In this document: piece after piece, positions 52,829-61,194 of the stretch
How the letters are laid out: each line of letters starts with the position of its first letter
How positions within the stretch are numbered: position 1 is the first letter of the stretch
From: Pontibacter rufus
Lineage (GTDB): Bacteria; Bacteroidota; Bacteroidia; Cytophagales; Hymenobacteraceae
NCBI RefSeq assembly: GCF_015694705.1
Contig: NZ_JADQDR010000006.1
Span: 1-64,000 of the forward strand
DNA length: 64,000 nt
Reading direction: 5' to 3'
Notes under the pieces: model-generated
Seen by the model: the letters and a program-made list of their open reading frames with translations, nothing else
Databases searched by the model: none
What the model was told of the DNA's origin: nothing
Program-made: the position numbers and the translations under genes

Positions 52829-54871
52829 TTACTTTGTTATTTCGAGTGTTACCCGCCGGAAAGCAGGGTTAGCAGTACCGCCCGACTCCACTTCACCGGC
52901 ATGTGCGGTCGTAATGCGCGTTGCGGCTATTCCCTGAGCTTTCATAAAATCAGCAACGGCCGCCGCTCTTTTGCGGCTTAGCACCATGTTATACTTCGCA
53001 TCGCCTGTCTGATCAGTATAACCGGTTAGGTTCAGTTTCAGGTCCGGGTTAGCTTTAAGTAGGGCCGCCATAGCAAGCAGTTCGTCGTAACTTGCAGCAG
53101 GCACCGTTGAAGAATTTAACCCGAAGAACACGTTGGCTGTGCTGGCCACATCTGCTCTTACAGGTGTGGCGGCTTCTGCAGCATGCAACCTTTGCAGCTC
53201 ACTTTCATAAAATCCCAGCCGGTGCATGATGCTGTCGTTCAGTTTTGCCTGTTGTTGCATGTACTGCAGCAGTTCTTCATCCACAACGGTTACGGGCGCA
53301 CCTTGCTGCCGGCCCTGGCTGGTATCAACAGCTGTGGCTGCCTGAAGGGAATCAAGCCTGCTGCGGAGCTGGCGGTTATTTCTGTTTATTGCATCCAGTT
53401 CTCTTCTGTCCTGTTCGAGCAACAACACAGTATTTGGATCAACCTGGGAGGCACGGTTTCCATCCACCCTGATAGTTCGTGTGTCGGGCACATACACTGT
53501 ACGGGGTCTCTCCTGTGTTATTCTTATCGGCTCCTGTACCCGTGTTTGTTCTACACGGGCACGCTCCCGTTGTTCAGCAGGCGTCAGCCGCCCTGCTGTA
53601 TTATCGCGTGCGCGCTCCTCCCTTATTCCTGCTGCTTCATCCAGGGCGCGTTCCCGGGCATCCAATTCCCGCTCCCGCGCTTCCTGCTCCCGGTCTCTCA
53701 CGTCCTGCTCCCGTTGCCTTACACTTCGCTCTCTTTCCCGTAACCTCATTTGCTGCTGCCGCAGGTTTCTGCTTGTCATGGTATCAGATAACATTTCAAT
53801 AGCGGGAGCAAGCTGCGTAGTATCTGCCTCTACTATCTGCTCATCCTCTTCCGTTGCGCGTTCATCCGCTATGCGATAGGCCCTTTCTACATCGACAGTC
53901 CGCCTCATGCTATCTACATCAACAGAATCCGGCAGCTGTACAAGCTCCTTTTTACTGCGTAAGCCGGTAGTATCCTGCACCAGTTGCAGGCTGTCTATTT
54001 TTATTATCGGAATGGTGTCGTATACGGCGAGCCGATCAGTTGGTACCCGAAGCGTGTCCGGTACGGCGACGGGCTGTACCCGCCGGGCAGCCTCTACCAG
54101 GCTGTCTTCCGGAGATAAGGTATTGAGCTGCACTTTTCTGGGCTCCAGTTCCAGTATATAATCCAGCATACTTCTGCGGGCAGGCCTAGCCGGACCGGCA
54201 ACAGGAGCGGGCGGCGGCAGGAAGCCTGCGTAAAGAACAGGCGCTTTGAAGGTAGACTTTTTAAACCCGAAACTGTAAGCCAGCGACAAACCGGTGTGCA
54301 GGATGGTGTTGTTATAGTCGTTTTGCTCCGGAGCAACTTCGGTAAGGTGCGCTTTTGTGTTATACACGGCTTCGGTATGCAGGTCGAGCTGCCATCTTTC
54401 CGCAAGCCTGAACTTCAGGCCTAAGCCAAATGGTACCACCTGCATCTGGTTTGTTTCGCGGCTGGCGCCGTTATAGTCTGTTTGCAGCGTACTCAGGCCG
54501 TATCCGCCAAAAAAGTAAGGCGACACAAAAGCCGAGGTGTTAAGCAGCCAGCCATTATCGGTATAAAAGTATAAGCGTACAGAAGCCATCCGGGCTTCTG
54601 TCGTAAAAGCTTCGCCTGCCTGCCCGAGGCCCCGTACATTTCCATAAGTAACACCTGCCGCCAGTCCTAACGTATTGCCCAGGCTCCTGCCGACTTCGAA
54701 ACGGTATAACAAATTATCATAGGCTTTAAAGTAATCGTCGGTGTTTTTGGCGGTATTGTAATAATTGGCAATGCCGGTATAGCCTTTCAGCTGCCAGTTA
54801 TACAAATCGTGCTGCGCGGCGGCACTCAGCCAGCCAAGCAGCAAAAGAACAGTTATACTAAGCTGCTTCAT
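52829..54871 (-). CDS. OmpA-family outer-membrane protein with barrel, coiled coil and peptidoglycan-binding domain
   Basis: A 680-residue protein. Signal peptide (1-20, LSAAAQ), an N-terminal barrel-like domain (to about 200), a linker with Pro and acidic repeats, an Arg/Glu heptad region at about 370-460 (RERERSVRQREQDVRDREQ and similar), and a C-terminal OmpA domain: FFGLNSSTVPAASYDELL, LTGYTDQTGDAKYNMVLSRKRAAAV. The last binds peptidoglycan. The first eight codons of the frame are omitted because MKQLSITVLLLLG is the natural signal start. It starts 2 bp after the stop of the upstream barrel gene. Probable role: linking the outer membrane to the wall. Confidence 0.88.
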   Translation of the reverse strand: MKQLSITVLLLLGWLSAAAQHDLYNWQLKGYTGIANYYNTAKNTDDYFKAYDNLLYRFEVGRSLGNTLGLAAGVTYGNVRGLGQAGEAFTTEARMASVRLYFYTDNGWLLNTSAFVSPYFFGGYGLSTLQTDYNGASRETNQMQVVPFGLGLKFRLAERWQLDLHTEAVYNTKAHLTEVAPEQNDYNNTILHTGLSLAYSFGFKKSTFKAPVLYAGFLPPPAPVAGPARPARRSMLDYILELEPRKVQLNTLSPEDSLVEAARRVQPVAVPDTLRVPTDRLAVYDTIPIIKIDSLQLVQDTTGLRSKKELVQLPDSVDVDSMRRTVDVERAYRIADERATEEDEQIVEADTTQLAPAIEMLSDTMTSRNLRQQQMRLRERERSVRQREQDVRDREQEARERELDARERALDEAAGIREERARDNTAGRLTPAEQRERARVEQTRVQEPIRITQERPRTVYVPDTRTIRVDGNRASQVDPNTVLLLEQDRRELDAINRNNRQLRSRLDSLQAATAVDTSQGRQQGAPVTVVDEELLQYMQQQAKLNDSIMHRLGFYESELQRLHAAEAATPVRADVASTANVFFGLNSSTVPAASYDELLAMAALLKANPDLKLNLTGYTDQTGDAKYNMVLSRKRAAAVADFMKAQGIAATRITTAHAGEVESGGTANPAFRRVTLEITK

Positions 54872-54873
54872 GA

Positions 54874-56058
54874 CTAACGATTTAGGTTCAGCCACAGATT
54901 AACTTCGATGCTCAGCCCCACAAATGGCCTGACATACATTCTGTCGAAGTTAAGGTCTGAAATAGAGTTACCGCCCTGATCGTTTTGCAGCAAAGTAGCG
55001 CCCGCGTTGACACGTATAAAAGGCAGTGCCCGGTAGCCCAGCGCCAGAAAAATGGGGCGTTGTACCAGCGGCCCGGTAGCCACCGCATTCTCGCCAAATT
55101 TAAAGTTCTGCAGGAACACGCCCGTAGAGATGCTGGTTCGTTCCCAGAAAGCAGAAGAAAAAGGCGCTTTGCCAAACGGAATCGAAATGCCTACATACGG
55201 AGCAGTATCCGAGGAGAAGTTGTCTACATCGCCGGAGTAGTAAACGCCGCCGTAGCCGGCATTGATGGCGATAACGTTCTTGGTTTTCTCGGTGGCATAA
55301 TCCGCCATCTTTTTGGTGTCGGTCAGCACGTATAGCTGCCTTCCCACATACTGCGCCACCTCCTGGCTCACCATTGTTTTAAGCGCCTCCAACTGCTCCT
55401 GCGCATAACGCAGCCGTAAGGTTTTAGCATCCTCCTTTTCTCTGGAGAAAACATTGAAGCGGGCTTTGCTAAGCCTTAAATCTTCAATCTGATCCAGCTT
55501 TTCAAGTATAATATCAGAAAAGCCGCTGAAATCGGTGTTAAGCTGGTTCCGGTAGAGTAAAAGTCCCTGATTTACAATAGCATTCATGTCGCTGCGCATA
55601 ATCCTGGGGTGTTTCCGCAGTTCGATGCTGCTTCGGTTTACCTGGTACGACTGGTCGATGTATGCCCACAAAGCGGCGTCGAGCTGCTGTAAAAGCTGTT
55701 GCTGTTGCCGGGTAGGAACTTTAGAATAATAGTTCAGCACGAACGTATACTCCTCGTTGCCCCGCAAAGGCTGGTTTACAGGAACTGTAAATATGTTTCT
55801 GCGGCCCGATAGCTGTTCTGTCCAGCCATTCTGGTAGAGCGGTTTTTCGTCTGTGTCGGCAGAAGCATATACTTTTACCACCACCATACCAATGCGGGGA
55901 GGCACATCGCCTGTAATGATAAATTTGCTTTCGGCAGGCAGGGGTTGCCCATCGTTGAAATAGGCCCGCTCATAATTAAACATAACAGTTTTGTACTGAG
56001 CAACTACAGGCAGGCTACTTATCAGAAAGACGGCAAGCAGGTAAAATTTTAATTTCAT
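54874..56058 (-). CDS. Exported barrel-like protein, unrecognised family
   Basis: I do not recognise the family. The 394-residue protein has a signal peptide (1-20, PVVAQ). Residues 20-120 look like a beta-rich domain. Residues 125-245 are helical (QQQQLLQQLDAALWAYIDQ, EKLDQIEDLRLSKARFNVFSREKEDAKTLRLRYAQEQLEALK). The C-terminal 150 residues are strand-rich with GYGGVYYSGDV, GISIPFG, FLALGYRALPFIRVNAGATL and end SIEVNLWLNLNR, like a small outer-membrane barrel. It is directly upstream of and co-transcribed with the OmpA-like gene, so the two may work together. Confidence 0.7.
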   Translation of the reverse strand: MKLKFYLLAVFLISSLPVVAQYKTVMFNYERAYFNDGQPLPAESKFIITGDVPPRIGMVVVKVYASADTDEKPLYQNGWTEQLSGRRNIFTVPVNQPLRGNEEYTFVLNYYSKVPTRQQQQLLQQLDAALWAYIDQSYQVNRSSIELRKHPRIMRSDMNAIVNQGLLLYRNQLNTDFSGFSDIILEKLDQIEDLRLSKARFNVFSREKEDAKTLRLRYAQEQLEALKTMVSQEVAQYVGRQLYVLTDTKKMADYATEKTKNVIAINAGYGGVYYSGDVDNFSSDTAPYVGISIPFGKAPFSSAFWERTSISTGVFLQNFKFGENAVATGPLVQRPIFLALGYRALPFIRVNAGATLLQNDQGGNSISDLNFDRMYVRPFVGLSIEVNLWLNLNR

Positions 56059-56628
56059 AGCTTTAGTTAAATAGTGATTGGTTTTGGTTCAGGACAGGTT
56101 CGCTCGCTGCTATACTTATCCGGTTTTCATGACACTTGAAGTAAACAGGGCAACTATTATTAATGTTTAATACTCTGAACAGAGATTATTGTTCTACCTT
56201 TTTATTGATTATCAATACTTTATAAATACAATTTATAGAATATAAAAACTACCCGGGCCGGCAGCAAGCTTTTTATGTGCGGAACGGGGGAGCTTTTTGC
56301 AAAGTAGTTTTTTGTACTGAAGGCCTATAGCAGACACGTTTTACCTGCTGCAGCGATAATAGCCCAGCCAAATAAATTACAACTCAGTCACCTTCTGGTT
56401 ATAGGATACTTTTATACTTTAAATTAACCCGCTAAACCACACGTTCACCTCACAGGTGGCGTAAACCAGTGACATACGTTTGCAGCATGACCACCGAAGC
56501 GGACTGAGGAAAAGAATTTATACTCTCATGAAAATGACCGGTGATCAGCGCTTTGCCAGCCGCTGATCTGAAGTGCTGACGGATGGCATAACGCTGGCTG
56601 GCGATTAGCGGGGTTGCTTACCACTATA
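56059..56628. other. Spacer upstream of the barrel/OmpA operon
   Basis: No gene is supported. It is AT-rich near 56150-56260 and GC-richer to the right. A hairpin GATCAGCG...CGCTGATC lies at about 56543-56568, and a TATACTT heptamer occurs at 56411. No consensus promoter was found for the operon on its left. Confidence 0.5.
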
Positions 56629-56669
56629 AAACAGAAAGAGCCAGGCATTTTACCTGGCTCTTTCTGTTT
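56629..56669 (-). terminator. Terminator of the T9SS-sorted protein gene
   Basis: A perfect 17-bp stem (56629-56645 with 56653-56669), with the minus-strand arm ending in Ts, 16 bp past the stop. Confidence 0.8.
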
Positions 56670-56684
56670 CAAAGGATGGATTTG

Positions 56685-58541
56685 TTACTGTTTCAGCATC
56701 TTAAAGGAATTATGCAGGTCGCCCATTTGGGTATGTATAAAATACATGCCTTGCGGCAGATGCGCATCCAGCATCAGTTTCCCGGGATTAGCTCCTGGCT
56801 GCACGGATATTTTGCGCTGCAGCAGCTGCCTTCCCAATGCGTTGGTTACCGTGACAATAACGGTTCCTGCCCGCGCTGCTTCAATATCGAGGTTAATTTC
56901 GCTGCTGAAGGGATTAGGGTATACCTGCACCCGGTTGGCTGCAGCTCCGAAGTTTACTGTTTTGGGGCCGAAGTAGGCGGTAGTGCCATCCACGTCTACC
57001 TGCCTGAGACGGTAATAGCGGGTACCTTGCTTGCCTCTTTCCCTGTCTGTGAAAGTGTAAAGCTGCTCTACCGCGGCGTTGCCGTTTTTGCTTTCTACAA
57101 AGCCCAGGCTTGTGTAGCTCAAACCGTCTGTAGACATCTCCACAAAAAAGCCTTTGTTGTTTTCCTCCTGCGCCGTCGCCCACTCCAGCACCACGTTGCT
57201 GCCTTGTTTGCTGGCCTGCAGGTATATGATTTCGACAGGGAGAACAATCAATTCTGATTCGATTGTATATGCCCCTGTTGTTGCACTTAAGTTTGTGTAG
57301 CAGTTATTTGTATATATAGGTGTAATGTCGCATCTTACCTGTAGTAAAGTTGTAGGCACTGAAGTTATTTCTAATGTTTTAAATCTTCCGGTTTGATTAT
57401 CTATAGGCACAAGTTTCCATTTGTCCTCACCGCTGCCCCCTTCGTTGGTATACCATTGATATGATCCTACATTTCCATTCTCTATGATATTGGAATCCAC
57501 AGTAAATTTGCCGGCCTTTCCAGCTATAGGATTTTCCGGGTCAGATTTTATGCTTCCTATAGACTTAGCAACCGGATTAACCTTAAGAATAATCTCAGCA
57601 GGTGTAGAAGTATAACCATCGTTGGTAGCTGTAAACCTAACGGTTACACTTCCGGTACCAAATACATGAACCTTCGGTGTAGTAGTAGTAGGATAATCTA
57701 TATCTACTCTTGTTATTCCACTGCCTTCTTCATAGAATGCTTCCCATTTTAATATACCATTTGCAGCATTCTTGGTACTACCAGTAAGGGCAAATTCAAC
57801 AGACTCATTTACATTCGGATTACCACATTGATTTTCTCCGGGATTCACCTTCTCTATTGTTGCTTCAGGCAATGCCTTAATATAAGCTGCAACGTCAGAT
57901 CTGATGCTACTTTCGCACCCGGCGGTGCTAACAGTAGCTACATAGTATGTTGTAGTTGGTTGAGTTAATTTAGGGGTATCATAAACAGCAGCAGTTGCAC
58001 CGGCAATAGGTTCTGCAGTAGTATTAGAGACATACCAAGGGTAGCTGCCTCCTTCAGGTGCTCCGGAAGCTGCCCATTGAACAGAACCAGGGCCGTAGCG
58101 AGTGACTGCAGTCGTAGCAGGTTCCTTCGGCAAAGGATAAATTTCTAAACCAAGACTTGACATAGCTGCAGATTTGTCTCCACATCCGTTTACAGCCGTT
58201 ACTGTTATGTTTCTGTTTCCGCTTGCAGCATCATTAAAATCAACCGTAATTTCGTTGGTTTTATCACCAGTAATGATTGAGGCACCTTCAGGCAATGTCC
58301 ATTCATAAGTATAGGAAGCATCTCCTGCAGCAACCGAATATACCACGCCACCAGCACCGTAACAAACTTGCGTTGGCCCGTCGATTTCACCTGGATCTGC
58401 TGTTGCTTCACAGTCCCCCCCGCTCTGAGCTGAGACCTCCGTAAAAATACACATCAAAACCACCAGCAGCATCCCTGTAACAAACCACGACAAACATTTG
58501 CCAGGTATGGGTGAAAGCAAGTGGGTAATCCTTTTATTCAT
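56685..58541 (-). CDS. T9SS-secreted protein with PKD/Ig-like domains and type A sorting domain
   Basis: A 618-residue secreted surface protein. Signal peptide (to about VSAQSG, residue 40), then PKD-like modules (GPTQVCYGAGGVVYSV, YTYEWTLPEGASI), an Ig-like module with TTTYYVATVSTAGCESS, further bridged modules, and the C-terminal sorting domain of about 75 residues: VYPNPFSSEINLDIE, VTNALGRQLLQ, LPQGMYFIHTQ. The latter directs export by the type IX system and is removed. The first six codons of the frame are skipped in favour of MNKRITHLL. The modules are of the same kind as in the giant gene at 61195. Confidence 0.9.
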   Translation of the reverse strand: MNKRITHLLSPIPGKCLSWFVTGMLLVVLMCIFTEVSAQSGGDCEATADPGEIDGPTQVCYGAGGVVYSVAAGDASYTYEWTLPEGASIITGDKTNEITVDFNDAASGNRNITVTAVNGCGDKSAAMSSLGLEIYPLPKEPATTAVTRYGPGSVQWAASGAPEGGSYPWYVSNTTAEPIAGATAAVYDTPKLTQPTTTYYVATVSTAGCESSIRSDVAAYIKALPEATIEKVNPGENQCGNPNVNESVEFALTGSTKNAANGILKWEAFYEEGSGITRVDIDYPTTTTPKVHVFGTGSVTVRFTATNDGYTSTPAEIILKVNPVAKSIGSIKSDPENPIAGKAGKFTVDSNIIENGNVGSYQWYTNEGGSGEDKWKLVPIDNQTGRFKTLEITSVPTTLLQVRCDITPIYTNNCYTNLSATTGAYTIESELIVLPVEIIYLQASKQGSNVVLEWATAQEENNKGFFVEMSTDGLSYTSLGFVESKNGNAAVEQLYTFTDRERGKQGTRYYRLRQVDVDGTTAYFGPKTVNFGAAANRVQVYPNPFSSEINLDIEAARAGTVIVTVTNALGRQLLQRKISVQPGANPGKLMLDAHLPQGMYFIHTQMGDLHNSFKMLKQ

Positions 58542-59782
58542 AATCGGCAGTAGCAGCATTAAGGGTTAAAGATATCGGGTTCGGCCGGGAGGCATCAGAG
58601 CTTGCTCTGCTGGCACCACAAAGGGCTAACAAAATCTAAGAATGTTTTCATACAGGCATTACAAATCCCTGTTGCATTTAAGGAAGCAGCTTTATCCAGC
58701 AGGTAATCCAGCCAGGTTTATGGCTACAACTACCAGTAAATGAAAAGCAGAAACAAATCATTGCTACACAGCTATTTGATTCTACTTTGTACCCGAAGTA
58801 TGGCATTAAAAGACATATTCAGGTATTTTCATCTTACCTAATATCTAATTTAGCATTGCAATTATACTATAAAATTCACTAATAGTTCTTAATTATAGAA
58901 CCCTATTTATAAATTATTGTTTCTTTTATATTTTTATGCGAAAGCTAAAACACTGAAGTTACAACCAGGAACCGGCTGTATATGTAAGCCCGTTTTTGCC
59001 GGTGCCGGCAATCCTTTTGCTCACGTGTAAAATTTTCAGGAAGGTGCGTAGCCGGGAGTTATATTACCGCAACATGGGATGTGTTTGCAACTTATGCTGC
59101 CTCCGGAAGTGGGTTGCACCTTTAGCGGGAAGGCCTTTTCTGGTGGCATTAAAGTAACAGAGCGCTATTGCCGCGCATTCGTTCACACCTAAGATTATAC
59201 TGCAGGACGAGCTTTAAATTCTGTACCCGTCAGGCCCACTGCATATTATACTTCAGTTCTATACTATACCCTAATCTGGTCGGGATAAGCTACGCTCGTA
59301 ACAAAGACGGAATAGTTGCTGTTGCCACATGTTGGCGGGTATTCTGGAGGGCCACTGCATAATCTTATAAAACACTCTACCGCCACTGCTGACACACGAC
59401 GCCTGGTGGCTACTTGCCTGTACTACTTAAATCCTGTTTAAATATTTTCTATCAATACCTTTCCGCCCTGGCAATAAGATAATTTTTTTTATCCAATGGT
59501 TCTTCATAAGACAATTTATTGTATGTTTGTTAAAGCTTGATGGAACATATTGCTTTGTAAAGCACAAATTTACTTATAACAAAAGCAAGTATAACAAAGG
59601 CTTGAAAGGCTCAAAAACTATATTGTTAAAGTATAATTCCAAAGCCTCTAAGTTGTATAGCGCCAGACAGCTGCAGGCGGAAATTTTATACAAAGAATAT
59701 GTGCTGCAACAGCCGGGTTTTATCGCCTTCGGCTAGAATGCCCGGAGCCGTGAAGCATCAGTTTGCAAGATAGTTGAGAGAA
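58542..59782. other. 1.2-kb region without a supported gene
   Basis: Two open frames (59168-59362 and 59527-59736) have no family resemblance, no good start context and low-complexity products. The middle is AT-rich (58840-58940). TATGTTTG at 59522-59529 fits the -7 consensus and could start a porP-like transcript with a 250-nt leader, but its -33 match is poor. No stable hairpin or known RNA was recognised. Confidence 0.45.
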
Positions 59783-60781
59783 ATGAGAAGAATTTTACTG
59801 GGAGCCATACTTTGCTTGATAACTGCTGTTGCTGCGCTGGCACAGCAGCGGCCACAATACAGCCAATATGTGCAGAATAATTACCTGACTAACCCGGCTG
59901 TTGGCGGCATTGAGAGCTATACAGATTTTCGCCTTGGCTACAGAACGCAGTGGGCAGGACTGGAGGGCGCACCTACCAGCTTTTATGCCACGCTACACGG
60001 ATCGCTGGGTAATAACGGAATCGGGTCCTCCAACTCCAGCCGCGGAGGCTTTTCGAAGCAGAACAGGTACAAGCGCGCTGTACCGCACCACGGCGTGGGG
60101 ATGCTGGCCATGGTGGACAAGGCCGGGCTCCTGCGCACCTCTACCCTTAACCTGAGCTACTCGTACCACCTGCCTCTGAACCGCTATCTTACGCTCGCCA
60201 GCGGCATTTCCAGTGGTATCACCCAATTTGCTTTGAACACACAAAACGCTGCTGTCTTTGATCCGGGTGACCCATACTTGTCCGGAGCGGTGCAGAATGC
60301 GACGAAAGCAGATCTGGCGCTTGGCTTCTGGCTTTACAGCCCGGACTTTTATGTGGGCGTATCGGGCGGGCAGCTGCTGCGCAACGGCAGCGACTTTGCG
60401 CAGGGCGGCACCATCAGTCAGCCGCACCTGCGCCAGCAGCCACACTTTTATGGCACCGCGGGGCTGCGCCTGCCACTCAGCAGCGACCTGTCTGTTGTTC
60501 CGTCTGTGATGGTGAAAGCCACGGAGTCAGCTGCGCCTGCTATAGACTTTAACCTGCGGGCCTTGTATCTGCAGCGCATATGGGGCGGCGTATCTTACCG
60601 GCACCACGATGCAATGGCCGTAATGGCAGGCATAAACGTGAGTACGCTGCTGGACATTGGCTATTCTTATGACCTCTCCACCTCCAGCATGAACCAGGTA
60701 AGCGCCGGCAGCCACGAAGTAGTGGTTGGCTTTAAGCTCAACAACCGCCGCAAAGTTATCTGCCCTACCTGGGTATGGTAA
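59783..60781 (+). CDS. PorP/SprF-family type IX secretion membrane protein
   Basis: A 332-residue outer-membrane barrel protein. Signal peptide (1-20, LAALAQ), then the family start QQRPQYSQYVQNNYLTNPAVGGIESYTDFRLGYRTQWAGLEGAPTSFY, with the YxNPAxxG pattern. PorP/SprF proteins are needed for secretion or surface attachment of partner adhesins by the type IX system. A TTG three codons upstream is possible; the ATG is chosen. The gene lies between two T9SS-type modular proteins, so one of them, probably the giant gene to the right, is the likely partner. Confidence 0.9.
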   Translation: MRRILLGAILCLITAVAALAQQRPQYSQYVQNNYLTNPAVGGIESYTDFRLGYRTQWAGLEGAPTSFYATLHGSLGNNGIGSSNSSRGGFSKQNRYKRAVPHHGVGMLAMVDKAGLLRTSTLNLSYSYHLPLNRYLTLASGISSGITQFALNTQNAAVFDPGDPYLSGAVQNATKADLALGFWLYSPDFYVGVSGGQLLRNGSDFAQGGTISQPHLRQQPHFYGTAGLRLPLSSDLSVVPSVMVKATESAAPAIDFNLRALYLQRIWGGVSYRHHDAMAVMAGINVSTLLDIGYSYDLSTSSMNQVSAGSHEVVVGFKLNNRRKVICPTWVW

Positions 60782-60850
60782 GTATGGATGGCAGCTGTCT
60801 GTAACTACATGCGTTTGATTTCGCGCCCCTCAAAGCAGGTTCACACCACT

Positions 60851-60885
60851 CCCGGATTATACTTTATCTTATCCGGGCTTTCTTT
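60851..60885 (+). terminator. Terminator after the PorP/SprF gene
   Basis: Stem CCCGGAT/ATCCGGG with a 13-nt loop, then CTTTCTTT. It separates the gene from the giant adhesin. Confidence 0.65.
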
Positions 60886-61194
60886 ACGTGCAAAACTGCA
60901 GTTCATCAGAAACTCAATAAAACCATAAGCAACTAGTAAACAGCCCGCTTACCCCCTGTTCTGTTCGACAATCTGATCCACAATAATTAAATGGCTAAAA
61001 CATTAATTTATACTAAGTATATGTTTGAAAATAAGCTATTTTATGTAAAATTGCCTTATCTGTCACCATACATATAAGTTAATTAAACAATCTAATTTAA
61101 TCCTGTCTTATTCCCAATGCCAGGATGCTGAATAAATATTTTATTAGTACAGTACAATTATTTAAAACAAATTAAACTATCTTCTTTTTCTAAC
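60886..61194. other. AT-rich leader of the giant adhesin gene
   Basis: Strongly AT-rich with no gene and no consensus TAnnTTTG box. The promoter of the adhesin is therefore not identified, possibly using another sigma factor or an unusual -7 element. Confidence 0.5.

Noticed and set aside
59527..59736. 69-residue Lys/Tyr-rich frame in the 1.2-kb spacer
   Set aside because: TTG start, low-complexity product and no recognised homologue; a possible -7 box overlaps its start.
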